Source: an uncultured Planctomycetaceae bacterium
GTDB lineage: Bacteria; Planctomycetota; Planctomycetia; Pirellulales; Thermoguttaceae
NCBI GenBank assembly: GCA_947307005.1
Contig: CAMZHY010000032.1
Location: forward strand, 1-14,150
Direction of reading: 5' to 3'
Length of the DNA: 14,150 nucleotides
In this document: one piece after another, positions 6,195-13,791 of the stretch
Position numbering within the stretch: the first letter of the stretch is position 1
How the letters are laid out: each line of letters opens with the position of its first letter
Position numbers and translations under genes: made by a program
Notes under the pieces: model-generated
Told to the model about the DNA's origin: nothing
Seen by the model: the letters and a program-made list of their open reading frames with translations, nothing else
Databases searched by the model: none

Positions 6195-8072
6195 ATGTAC
6201 AAGCTGCTGCTAATATGGCGTTATCTTTTGACGCGTCGGATCGCGCTTCTTAGCGTCGGCGGCGTGGCGATTAGCGTCGCTATTATGATGATCGTCAACG
6301 CCATCATGTTGGGATTTAGTCGCGAGATGGAGAATCGAATCCACGGAGCGCTTTCCGACGTGACGATTAGTTCGCGTTCAAGTCTTCGAGGGTTTGACGA
6401 CGTGGACGCCCGAATTAAGGACGTCTACAAAATTGCGGGCGACCTTGTCGAAGCGGCGACCCCGACCGTCGCGACTCCCGGACTTCTCAGCTACGAATAC
6501 AACGGCGGCGAAGTGATAACGCGCCAGGTCCAGATCGTGGGCGTCGACGCGGCGACGAACGAAAAAGTCACCGCGATTTCGCAGTATCTCCAGCACCCTG
6601 AGAACCGACGCAAGCTTTCTTTTGATCTTCGCGAGGACGGCTACGACACGCGCAATCCCCTTTTCGGCGACGATGGAACGGTGCGCCCGCGTTTGTCCGA
6701 GGCCGGTTGGAAAAAACGTCGCGCCGACGCCAAGTACGAGAAATATCGCTGGCAGGAGCAGCAACGCCGTCGCGAACTTTATGAAAAGTCGCGCAAACCC
6801 GATTCGGCGCCCGACATGAACGTCGTCGATTACGCGGCGGCAAACGCCGCCGAAGGGACGGATTCGCAGGACGGTTCCGACCCGTATTCCGCCGTTCTTG
6901 CCAATCTGCCGACCGCGCCTGTTTACGACGAGTCGGAAAATCAAACGCCCGAATCCGCGCTTGAAACGCCTGAGGCGCCTAACGCGAGCGATCCTCTCGC
7001 CGTTTCCGATTTGCCGGAAACCGAACCGGAGGATTCGGAAAACGTCGCTGCGGAGGACGTTCCCGACGCGACCCGCGAGGAGCTTGTTTCCAGCGTTCCG
7101 AGCGTCCCGAGGACGCTGATCGGCACGCCCTTCGACGGATTCGCCGCGTTTCAGACGGAAATTGATAAGGAAACGACTCAGGAAACGGGCGTTATTCTCG
7201 GCGTCGGCACGATTTCTGGCCTGAGACGCAAACATCTGAATCCTGAAACGGGCAAAGAGGAGATGCGCGAAACGCTCGCGACGATTCCCGGCGCCGACGT
7301 GACGCTTTCGTTTTTGGCGTCGGCTACGGAAAATTCGCTTCCTTCCATTGTTTACGATCGATTTACCATTGTCGATCTTTACGAATGCCATATGGCGGAG
7401 TACGACGACACGTTCGTTTACGTGCCGATTGAAAAACTTCAGCAGCTTCGTCGGATGATCGCGCCCGACGGGACGCGCATGGCGACCCAAATTCTCATCA
7501 AAGCGAAGCCCGGCGTTCGAATCGAAGATCTTCGCGACAGGATCAGCGCCAGCGAGGAGTTTCCCGAGCAACTCTTTGACGTCGAGACGTGGAAAGACCA
7601 GCAGGCGACGACGCTTGCGGCCGTCGCGACGGAGTTGTCGTTGCTAAACGTCGTGCTCTTCCTTTCGTGCGGGGGGGCCGGCTTCTGCATTCTGGCGATT
7701 TTCTACATGATCGTCGTTGATAAAAAGCGCGACGTTGGCATTCTGAAATCGCTTGGCGCGAGCGGCTCGGGGATTCTCCAGATTTTCCTCTTCTACGCGC
7801 TTGTTCTCGGGGTTATCGGAATGGGACTGGGCATGCTTCTCGCGTTTTGGTTTATCGCGCATATTCAGGAGATCGCCGATTTTCTTTCGCGGCTCATGGG
7901 GCACGAAGTCTTCGATCCGACGATCTATATGTTTACTAAAGTGCCCGCGATCGTCGATCCTTGGACTGTCTTCTGGATCGACGTCGGAGCGCTTTGCGTC
8001 GCCGCCGCCGCGAGCGTCTTTCCCGCCCTCAGCGCGGCGCGACTTAAACCGGTTGACACGCTTCGCGTGTAA
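6195..8072 (+). CDS. ABC transporter permease, LolC/LolE-MacB (FtsX-like) type
   Basis: Predicted 625-residue inner-membrane protein with the 1+3 membrane layout of the LolC/E and MacB families. Span 1 is at about 17-40 (ALLSVGGVAISVAIMMIV), then a large extracytoplasmic domain, then spans at about 484-507, 528-556 and 592-613 forming the FtsX domain. The cytoplasmic loop DKKRDVGILKSLGAS (509-523) and the C-terminus PALSAARLKPVDTLRV are typical of the family. It is about 220 residues longer than E. coli LolC. The excess sits in the extracytoplasmic domain: a basic Arg/Lys/Gln stretch (172-202) followed by an acidic Pro/Glu/Asp/Ala-rich, probably disordered stretch (205-300). Its ATPase follows after 62 nt. 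By family it should move lipoproteins out of the membrane or export another envelope substrate; which one cannot be told. Only one permease gene is present, so it may work as a homodimer. Confidence 0.88.
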   Translation: MYKLLLIWRYLLTRRIALLSVGGVAISVAIMMIVNAIMLGFSREMENRIHGALSDVTISSRSSLRGFDDVDARIKDVYKIAGDLVEAATPTVATPGLLSYEYNGGEVITRQVQIVGVDAATNEKVTAISQYLQHPENRRKLSFDLREDGYDTRNPLFGDDGTVRPRLSEAGWKKRRADAKYEKYRWQEQQRRRELYEKSRKPDSAPDMNVVDYAAANAAEGTDSQDGSDPYSAVLANLPTAPVYDESENQTPESALETPEAPNASDPLAVSDLPETEPEDSENVAAEDVPDATREELVSSVPSVPRTLIGTPFDGFAAFQTEIDKETTQETGVILGVGTISGLRRKHLNPETGKEEMRETLATIPGADVTLSFLASATENSLPSIVYDRFTIVDLYECHMAEYDDTFVYVPIEKLQQLRRMIAPDGTRMATQILIKAKPGVRIEDLRDRISASEEFPEQLFDVETWKDQQATTLAAVATELSLLNVVLFLSCGGAGFCILAIFYMIVVDKKRDVGILKSLGASGSGILQIFLFYALVLGVIGMGLGMLLAFWFIAHIQEIADFLSRLMGHEVFDPTIYMFTKVPAIVDPWTVFWIDVGALCVAAAASVFPALSAARLKPVDTLRV

Positions 8073-8134
8073 CGACGGCTAATTTTACTGACGGCAAGAG
8101 AATTCGACTTCAGAACGATTTAGAGACGAAGACA

Positions 8135-9187
8135 GTGCAAAAAGACAGCGCGAGAAATAAAGACGCCGAAATATTGGCGTCCCTGCGTAGACGCTCGTCC
8201 GAGGACGAGTCGTCGAATTCAATCGACGAACGCGCGACGGAAGAAACGTCGGAGCGGAACGAATCTCAGACTCGCGCGGACGCGCTTCGGCGACTGCGCG
8301 GCGTCAAAGGCGAAACGGCGCCGATGAGCGCCGTCAGCCCGACGCTTCGCACTTTGCGCGAAGAATCCGCGGACGTCCCCGCGCCTCCGGCGTCTGAACC
8401 TAGCGACGAGAGGGAACGCGTCGACGCGCCGAAACCGACGGCGTGGATCAATCGCGATCTTTCGTCTGCGAACGCGTCCGAGAGCGATATTATGATCGTC
8501 TCGAATCTCTACAAAGGCTACGCGATGGGTAAAAAGAAAGTGCCCGTTCTTCGTGGAGTCAACCTTTCCGCGCGCAAGGGCGAATTCCTTGCCGTCGTGG
8601 GACAGAGCGGTTCGGGGAAAAGCACGCTTCTACACCTGATGGGAACGCTCGACGTTCCAGATTCCGGCACGATTTACTTCGACGGTCAGCGTATTGACAA
8701 TCTGTCGATCGGACAGCGAGACGTTTTGCGCAACCACTTCATCGGGATGATTTTCCAGTTCTATCATCTGCTTCCCGAACTTACGGTTCTCGAAAACGTT
8801 CTTTCGCCGCTCATGATTCGGGACGGCGTTTTTCGGTATGCGAGTCGTCGGCGACGTTACGTCAAGGAAGCGAGCGAACTTCTAGATCTTGTCGGTCTTT
8901 CCCATCGGCTGAAGCATCGTCCGAACGAACTTTCCGGCGGCGAGATGCAACGCGCTTCAATCGCGCGCGCGTTAATTTCAAATCCGCATCTTCTGCTGGC
9001 CGACGAGCCGACCGGCAATCTTGACTCGAAAGCGTCGGCGAGCGTTCTCGAACTTTTGAGAAAACTTAACCAAGATAAAAAACTTACCGTCGTTATGGTT
9101 ACGCACGATATGGGACAGGCCCGCGACGCCGACCGTTCGATTCGTATTGTCGACGGTCAGGTTGTCGACGAAACGCGCAACGCTTAA
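8135..9187 (+). CDS. ABC transporter ATP-binding protein, LolD/MacB family, with long N-terminal extension
   Basis: Predicted 350-residue cytoplasmic ATPase that powers the permease encoded just upstream. The ATPase domain occupies about 119-347: Walker A GQSGSGKS (156-163), Q-loop Gln208 in FQFYH, signature LSGGE (266-270), Walker B LLLADEPTGNLD (286-297) and switch His324. The FQFYHLLPELTVLENV segment and the DEPTGNLDS box are typical of the LolD/MacB group. Residues 1-118 are an extra Ser/Glu/Arg-rich, low-complexity segment absent from usual LolD proteins of about 230 residues. The GTG at 8135 is preceded by a weak GAGACGAAG; an ATG at 8492 would give a normal 231-residue LolD. I prefer the longer form because the upstream part stays open for 119 codons with the same codon style as its neighbours. 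A hairpin with a T-run follows the gene. Confidence 0.92.
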   Translation: MQKDSARNKDAEILASLRRRSSEDESSNSIDERATEETSERNESQTRADALRRLRGVKGETAPMSAVSPTLRTLREESADVPAPPASEPSDERERVDAPKPTAWINRDLSSANASESDIMIVSNLYKGYAMGKKKVPVLRGVNLSARKGEFLAVVGQSGSGKSTLLHLMGTLDVPDSGTIYFDGQRIDNLSIGQRDVLRNHFIGMIFQFYHLLPELTVLENVLSPLMIRDGVFRYASRRRRYVKEASELLDLVGLSHRLKHRPNELSGGEMQRASIARALISNPHLLLADEPTGNLDSKASASVLELLRKLNQDKKLTVVMVTHDMGQARDADRSIRIVDGQVVDETRNA

Positions 9188-9202
9188 AGGCGCGATTGTT
9201 TT

Positions 9203-9236
9203 CGACGGACGCGTCGCGGTCTTTTCATTTTTTTTT
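9203..9236 (+). terminator. Rho-independent terminator after the ABC transporter genes
   Basis: A CGACG/CGTCG stem (9203-9207 with 9212-9216, 4-nt loop) is followed by TTTTCA and then nine T residues (9228-9236). An alternative wider pairing uses CGCGA at 9191-9195 with TCGCG at 9214-9218. It lies 16 nt after the ATPase stop and marks the end of the permease/ATPase unit. Confidence 0.55.
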
Positions 9237-9256
9237 GTCCGCGCTAGGCTGAAAGG

Positions 9257-9284
9257 TTGAATTTTGACCGCCCGCGATTAGAAT
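9257..9284 (+). promoter_or_regulatory. Candidate promoter for ilvE
   Basis: TTGAAT (9257-9262), a 16-nt spacer and TAGAAT (9279-9284) resemble a sigma-70 promoter. It follows the T-run terminator and leaves a leader of about 170 nt before ilvE. I see no leader peptide rich in Leu/Ile/Val codons and no clear attenuator in that leader. Confidence 0.4.
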
Positions 9285-9458
9285 GGACGAAGGCTTTGCG
9301 GACGACGCCCGACGTCGTCGCCGCGCGCGGTCGCGATTGATTTTTGATTTTTACTCGCGAGGAGGCGCCAACGCGCCGAAACGCGGATTCATCGAGCTGG
9401 ACGGAGCGTTTTTCTTTGAATTTCGCGTCGGTTCGGCGTTCAAAAAGGGTTCGGTATA

Positions 9459-10334
9459 ATGTCCATCAAGATTTTTCTGGACGGTCGGTTAGTTGACAAA
9501 GAAGACGCGAAGGTCAGCGTTTTCGACCACGGTTTTCTGTACGGCGACGGAATTTTCGAAGGCATTCGTTATTACAACGGCAAGATTTTCCGTGAAAAGC
9601 AGCACATCGACCGACTTTGGGACTCCGCGAAGACCGTCAATATTCAAATTCCTATGACGAAACAGGAAGTCGTTAAGGCGATTAACGACACGGTCAAAGC
9701 GAACAACTTCACAGACGCGTACATTCGTCTCATTGTTTCCCGAGGCGAGGGCAACCTTGGCATCGATCCTCGTTCCTGCCCGAAACCGTCCGTAGTCGTG
9801 ATTGCGCAGGCTCTCTCGCTTTATCCCGCCGAGTTTTACGAGAAGGGTATCAAAATCGTTACGGCGAGTACGATCCGCAATCCTTCCGACTCCCTGAACG
9901 CGCGCGTTAAGTCGTTGAACTACCTCAATAACATTATGGCGAAGATTGAAGCGCATGTCGCGGGTTGCGAAGAGGCGCTGATGCTCAACCATAAGGGAGA
10001 CGTTTGCGAGTGCACGGGCGACAACGTCTTTATTATCAAGAACGGCAAGGTCATGACGCCTCCGATCGACGCCTGCATCCTTGAGGGCGTGACTCGGAAC
10101 GTCGTGATTGAGATCTGTCAAGAACTCGGGCTGGAATGCGTCGAAGCCGCGTTTACGCGTCACGACGTCTACACAGCCGACGAATGCTTCCTTACGGGAA
10201 GCGCCGCCGAACTGATTCCCGTCGTCGCGGTCGACGGTCGCGAGATTGGCGACGGCAAGCCGGGTAAGATTACGAATCAGATTCTCGCCGCTTTCGCCGA
10301 CTTTGTGCGTCGAGACAATTCCAAAATTGAATGA
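9459..10334 (+). CDS. ilvE: Branched-chain amino acid aminotransferase
   Basis: Predicted 291-residue class IV PLP-dependent aminotransferase that catalyses the last step of leucine, isoleucine and valine synthesis, using glutamate as amino donor. The N-terminus MSIKIFLDGRLVDKEDAKVS, then VFDHGFLYGDGIFEGIR (21-37) and HIDRLWDSA (49-57), match this family closely. The PLP-binding lysine is Lys151 in ARVKSLNYLNN; Glu184 in VCECTGDNVF is the cofactor-contacting acid; LTGSAAEL (245-252) is the phosphate-binding segment near the C-terminus. Length is normal. D-amino acid aminotransferase belongs to the same fold and cannot be fully excluded, but the overall pattern favours IlvE. The ATG at 9459 gives the standard N-terminus; only a weak AGGG lies upstream. 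The gene appears to be transcribed alone, between a promoter-like pair and a hairpin. Confidence 0.94.
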   Translation: MSIKIFLDGRLVDKEDAKVSVFDHGFLYGDGIFEGIRYYNGKIFREKQHIDRLWDSAKTVNIQIPMTKQEVVKAINDTVKANNFTDAYIRLIVSRGEGNLGIDPRSCPKPSVVVIAQALSLYPAEFYEKGIKIVTASTIRNPSDSLNARVKSLNYLNNIMAKIEAHVAGCEEALMLNHKGDVCECTGDNVFIIKNGKVMTPPIDACILEGVTRNVVIEICQELGLECVEAAFTRHDVYTADECFLTGSAAELIPVVAVDGREIGDGKPGKITNQILAAFADFVRRDNSKIE

Positions 10335-10367
10335 TTCGACAAACCAGCTCCGTTTGATCGACATTTC

Positions 10368-10417
10368 TCCCGTTGGCCGTCTTACGCGTTAAGAGTTCGA
10401 CCGACGGGATTTGTTTT
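10368..10417 (+). terminator. Probable terminator after ilvE
   Basis: A 9-bp stem (TCCCGTTGG at 10368-10376 with CCGACGGGA at 10401-10409, one G-T wobble) encloses a smaller TCTTA/TAAGA hairpin and is followed directly by TTTGTTTT (10410-10417). It lies 34 nt after the ilvE stop and before aroK, so ilvE is probably separated from the aroK group. Confidence 0.5.
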
Positions 10418-10447
10418 AAAGGTTTGCGTAAAAGACGTCTCGGAACG

Positions 10448-10990
10448 ATGACTTCGAAAATCACCCTTATCGGTTATAGGGCGACGGGAAAGACGACCGT
10501 TGCGAGGCGCCTTTCCGAACTCATGCGCGTCCCGACGGTCGACACGGACGTTGCGATTGAAGAGCGGGCGGGCAAGTCGATTGCCCGAATTTTTTCAGAG
10601 GACGGCGAGCCGCGTTTTCGCGATTTAGAGGCGGCGGTTGTCGCCGAATACCTCATCGTCCCCGAACCGCTGATCGTTTCGACGGGAGGCGGGGCGCCGT
10701 TGCGCGAAGAAACGCGTCTTGTCATGAAATCGCGTTCAGTCGTTTTCTGGCTGACCGCGTCCGTCGAGACGATCGCGCGTCGCATGACGCGGGACGAGAC
10801 CACGGCGTCGCGTCGACCGTCCCTTACCGAGGCGAAGTCGCCGATCGAAGAAATTTCGAGCGTCCTCGCCGCTCGCGAACCGTTCTACCGCGCCGCTGCG
10901 ACGTTTGTCGTCGATACGGAGAATAAATCGATTCAAGACGTCGTCGACGAAGTTTACAAGCTTTCGCAATCGGATTTTGCTCGTTCTTAA
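10448..10990 (+). CDS. aroK: Shikimate kinase
   Basis: Predicted 180-residue cytoplasmic NMP-kinase-fold enzyme that phosphorylates shikimate to shikimate 3-phosphate in aromatic amino acid synthesis; length is normal. Walker A is GYRATGKT (9-16). Shikimate-binding residues are visible: Asp34 in DTD (32-34), Arg58 in PRFRDLE (55-61), and the STGGG loop (78-82). The lid segment RRPSL (122-126) and AREPFYRAAA (142-151), with Arg and Tyr in their usual places, follow. I chose the ATG at 10448; an in-frame TTG at 10373 would lie inside the upstream terminator hairpin. The site before the ATG (CGGAACG) is weak. It lies 50 nt ahead of the nucleosidase-like gene and could be co-transcribed with it. 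Confidence 0.95.
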   Translation: MTSKITLIGYRATGKTTVARRLSELMRVPTVDTDVAIEERAGKSIARIFSEDGEPRFRDLEAAVVAEYLIVPEPLIVSTGGGAPLREETRLVMKSRSVVFWLTASVETIARRMTRDETTASRRPSLTEAKSPIEEISSVLAAREPFYRAAATFVVDTENKSIQDVVDEVYKLSQSDFARS

Positions 10991-11040
10991 ACGTCGAACC
11001 GCCTCGTATTTATCCAGAGAGTCCGGAGCGTCGATTCGAA

Positions 11041-12108
11041 ATGCCGTCCCCGTTTTTCTCACGTTACGTAATCGAATGGCTCGCCTCTCAGACGATGACG
11101 CGCGCCCAGCAGATGGTTGTCGACGAGGTCAAGTCGCGCGTGGAGTCCGGCGACCTCGGCGACTACGAGGGCGTTCTTTTTAAAGATTCTTTCAAGGGAA
11201 GTTCGTCAAAGGATCGCATTGTCGCCGCAGGGGTCGATCTTGGAGTCGTCGTCGCGACCAAGCGAGAGATCGTCGGTCTTTTGGATAAGATGGGAACCCC
11301 GAATTCTTCCAAAGGGAACTCGTTTAAATACTACTTCGGCGCTTGGAAAGGACGCAGAATCGCGATTGTTCAAACCGGCGAAGGCCTCGATGCGGCGCGT
11401 CGAGGAACCGAGGCGCTTTTGCAAGCGTTTCATCCCGCAAGAGTCGCGTCGATCGGCTTCGCTCGCAGCGTCTCGCCGTCGCTCAAGTCTTTTTCTCTTT
11501 TCGCGCCCGACCGTCTTGTCGCTGCCGACTGTTCTATCGTTGATTTGCGCAGGCTGGCGATTTCGACGGAAAAGACGGACGACGCCGAACGCTCGTCGGA
11601 ATCTCCTCCAACGTCGTCCGAAACTTTGAGCGACAATCTTCCGCAGACAGTTTCAAACCAAGAATCGGACCCCATGTCCGACGTTTCCGATATGGGAAAA
11701 AAAACAGTCCCAAATCCGTTCTTGGAGTTTACGGCGACCTTCCAATCGGGTGCGCTTTTGAGTCTTGACGCGGAAAAACCAACCGCTCGACAACGCGACG
11801 GAATCGCCGCTTACGATCATTCGACGTTGGCGGTCGCCGAGGTTTGCGTTCAGGCGGGCGCGCCTTTCATGCCGCTTCGGATTATTTACGACGTCGCGTC
11901 GCGACAAACAAGTCGCGAGGCGGCGAATGTCGTGAGGAACAACCAAACCTTTGCGCGTTCCCTTGGCGCGCTTGTCGGCGCGACGCTCAAGAAGCCGTCG
12001 GCGCTTGTCGACGTGTGTAAAATCAAAGAAGAGGAACTCAATGCGGCGGATAAGCTCGCCGACGCGATTTGTCGCATTCTCGCCGCCGTCGTCCCCGCAG
12101 GGCGCTAG
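11041..12108 (+). CDS. Phosphorylase/nucleosidase-superfamily protein (MTA/SAH nucleosidase-like), divergent
   Basis: Predicted 355-residue protein with the outline of the nucleoside phosphorylase / MTA-SAH nucleosidase fold: LGVVVATKREIVGLL (67-81), RIAIVQTGEGLDAARRGTEALL (106-127), VASIGFARSVSPSL (135-148), and the C-terminal YDHSTLAVAEVCVQAGAPF (258-276) with MPLRIIYDVAS (277-287). Members usually have GFAG near the third segment and an acidic D-M-E before S-x-A in the fourth; here these read GFARSV and YDHST, while the Asp after RII (Asp284) is kept. A 45-residue Ser/Glu/Asp/Pro-rich insert (about 175-222) splits the domain, and about 60 extra residues precede the first strand. No signal peptide is seen. 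Substrate is unknown, and altered ligand-contact positions make ordinary MTA/SAH hydrolysis doubtful. The ATG at 11041 is the first in frame; Met19 (11095) is an alternative. Neither has a good ribosome site. Confidence 0.68.
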   Translation: MPSPFFSRYVIEWLASQTMTRAQQMVVDEVKSRVESGDLGDYEGVLFKDSFKGSSSKDRIVAAGVDLGVVVATKREIVGLLDKMGTPNSSKGNSFKYYFGAWKGRRIAIVQTGEGLDAARRGTEALLQAFHPARVASIGFARSVSPSLKSFSLFAPDRLVAADCSIVDLRRLAISTEKTDDAERSSESPPTSSETLSDNLPQTVSNQESDPMSDVSDMGKKTVPNPFLEFTATFQSGALLSLDAEKPTARQRDGIAAYDHSTLAVAEVCVQAGAPFMPLRIIYDVASRQTSREAANVVRNNQTFARSLGALVGATLKKPSALVDVCKIKEEELNAADKLADAICRILAAVVPAGR

Positions 12109-12198
12109 TCTTGAGCGTTTCCCTTTTTACGCGCAGTCGTCGAAAGAAACGCGAATTGTCGTCGACGGTTTTCCGAATTGAAAGAAAGGGTTGGCCGC

Positions 12199-13743
12199 AT
12201 GGGGTTCATTTCAGAAACGCTCCGCCGTCTAAAACGTTCGCCGCGTCGTTCGCCGTCCGACGCGTCTTCGGGGGAAAAAATCGGGAAAAACAAGCCTCTC
12301 AGGGGGAAAACAAAGACAGTTCTCGTTCAAGACGGGGTGGCGATCCTCGCGGCGGCTGGACTGCTTATTTTCAGCGCGGCGGCGCGCGGCGTGAATCTTT
12401 TGCTTGCGCTCGGCGCGTTCTTTCTCGGATTTCTAATCGTCGATTACTTCTGGGGCGCGCTCTCTCTCAAGAAGCTTGTCGTAAAACGCAAACTTCCCGA
12501 CGTAATTTACGCGGGCGAGCCTTTTTATGTCGAGATAGAATTAGACGGAACGGGACGGCGTTCTCCCGCGTGGTCGATTGTCGTCGAGGACGAATGGGAA
12601 GAAGAGAGTCCTTGGTTTGATGTTCCTGAAGAACTCTCAAAGAAACGGGAGGTTGCTAAGCGCAAAGAGAGAACTCTGAACGCCCGAAAAATGAGAAAAA
12701 AAGAGAAAATACGGCAGGGGCGGAAGTTTTTTTCCGATAAGAATAGGGCCGATTCTTCCGACGAGGATCAAAGAGACTCCGAGTTCCTTCCGAGCGCCGT
12801 CGCCGACGGCGCCGCGACGATTCGCCCCGTCGTGTACTTTCCGGCGATTAAGACGACGGAAAAGCTTAAAGAGTATTACGTCGGCGTTATGACGCGTCGC
12901 GGGCGTCGGAAACTCAAGGCGTTGACGATATCAACGCGTTTTCCTTGCGGTTTTTATCGAAGCTCGCGCGTTATTCCCGCGTCGGCGACGGTTTTAGCGC
13001 TTCCGAGAACGGGCGTTCTTACCGGCGAGTGGGACGTATACGCCGGTAGCTTGACGCAGGAAGCGAGCGTTGCGACGAGTCAAACTTCGCGCGCGCCCGA
13101 CGAGACGGTCTCAATTCGAGACTGGCGTCCCGGCGATTCGAGTCGGATGATCGCTTGGCGCGCGACGGCGAAACGCAATCGCCTCCAGTCGCGCGAGTTT
13201 GCGAAACGCCATACGCGGACGATCATTCTCGTCCTCGACCTTTACGCGTCGCCTCGCGAAGCGTCCCGGAAAAACGAACGCGATCCTGAACTTCGACGAC
13301 TTGTCGAAAAAGCCGTTTCTTTCGCCGCGACGCTGGTGAAAGAATGGTCCGTCGCCGATTCGCGCCTCCTTTTTACGCTTAACGCCGACGAGGTTGACGA
13401 GTCGGGCGAGATTGAACGTCGCGACGAATGGAACGAGATTCTCGGCGGGGGTTCGGTCCTCGGCGCGTTTTCGCGTCTCGCCGTCGCCGTTGAAACGAAT
13501 GAAGATCGACTCGAAGAACTTCTTGGCGGCGCGCGAGCGCGCGCGCCGCGAGACGCTCAGATCGTCGTCGTATCCATTGCTCGGGGGCGCGAGTCGACGC
13601 TTCAGACGACTTGGACGTCGGACGAATTGCGCGGCGAAACGTCCGCCGATGGAGGCGCCGCGCTTTTTGTCGACGCGTCGTCGGAATTTTTTGATCGATA
13701 TTTCGAATGGGACGCCGAGTCCGATTCAATTCAGAGGTCCTAA
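12199..13743 (+). CDS. DUF58 domain-containing membrane protein
   Basis: Predicted 514-residue protein. After a basic N-terminus come two adjacent membrane spans (about 46-62 and 66-84), then a beta-rich region beginning KKLVVKRKLPDVIYAGEPFYVEIEL. The DUF58 signature is at 303-334: ETVSIRDWRPGDSSRMIAW followed by RATAKRNRLQSREF. A von Willebrand-like strand RTIILVLDLYAS (340-351) follows. DUF58 proteins commonly occur with MoxR-type AAA ATPases and transglutaminase-domain membrane proteins, and are thought to act in assembly or envelope processes; neither partner is in the window. A Lys/Arg/Glu-rich insert (about 143-195) interrupts the first domain. I chose the ATG at 12199, preceded by GAAAGGG, over a TTG seven codons upstream. 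The condensation-like gene follows after 48 nt. Confidence 0.9.
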   Translation: MGFISETLRRLKRSPRRSPSDASSGEKIGKNKPLRGKTKTVLVQDGVAILAAAGLLIFSAAARGVNLLLALGAFFLGFLIVDYFWGALSLKKLVVKRKLPDVIYAGEPFYVEIELDGTGRRSPAWSIVVEDEWEEESPWFDVPEELSKKREVAKRKERTLNARKMRKKEKIRQGRKFFSDKNRADSSDEDQRDSEFLPSAVADGAATIRPVVYFPAIKTTEKLKEYYVGVMTRRGRRKLKALTISTRFPCGFYRSSRVIPASATVLALPRTGVLTGEWDVYAGSLTQEASVATSQTSRAPDETVSIRDWRPGDSSRMIAWRATAKRNRLQSREFAKRHTRTIILVLDLYASPREASRKNERDPELRRLVEKAVSFAATLVKEWSVADSRLLFTLNADEVDESGEIERRDEWNEILGGGSVLGAFSRLAVAVETNEDRLEELLGGARARAPRDAQIVVVSIARGRESTLQTTWTSDELRGETSADGGAALFVDASSEFFDRYFEWDAESDSIQRS

Positions 13744-13750
13744 TCGGTCT

Positions 13751-13767
13751 GGCGACGCGTCGTCGCC
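13751..13767 (+). other. Perfect short hairpin between DUF58 gene and the next gene
   Basis: GGCGACG and CGTCGCC form a perfect 7-bp GC-rich stem around a CGT loop, 8 nt after the DUF58 stop. No T-run follows and the next ribosome site starts 12 nt later. It could modulate translation or read-through, or simply reflect the GACG/CGTC-rich composition. Confidence 0.3.
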
Positions 13768-13778
13768 GAGACGTAAGT

Positions 13779-13784
13779 GAGGAA
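13779..13784 (+). promoter_or_regulatory. Ribosome binding site of the last gene
   Basis: GAGGAA ends 7 nt before the ATG at 13792, a well-placed Shine-Dalgarno sequence that fixes this start. It is the second of only two clear sites in the window. Confidence 0.6.
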
Positions 13785-13791
13785 CGCGACA

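Noticed and set aside
6378..7571. Long open frame on the minus strand (397 codons) opposite the ABC permease
   Set aside because: Arg/Phe/Val-rich shadow with no family pattern; the plus strand encodes a coherent permease.
9489..10364. Minus-strand frame of 291 codons opposite ilvE
   Set aside because: Same length as ilvE only by coincidence; composition is that of an antisense shadow and no motif is visible.
10373..10447. N-terminal extension of shikimate kinase from a TTG
   Set aside because: It lies in the terminator-like hairpin and adds residues not found in the family; the ATG at 10448 gives the normal N-terminus.
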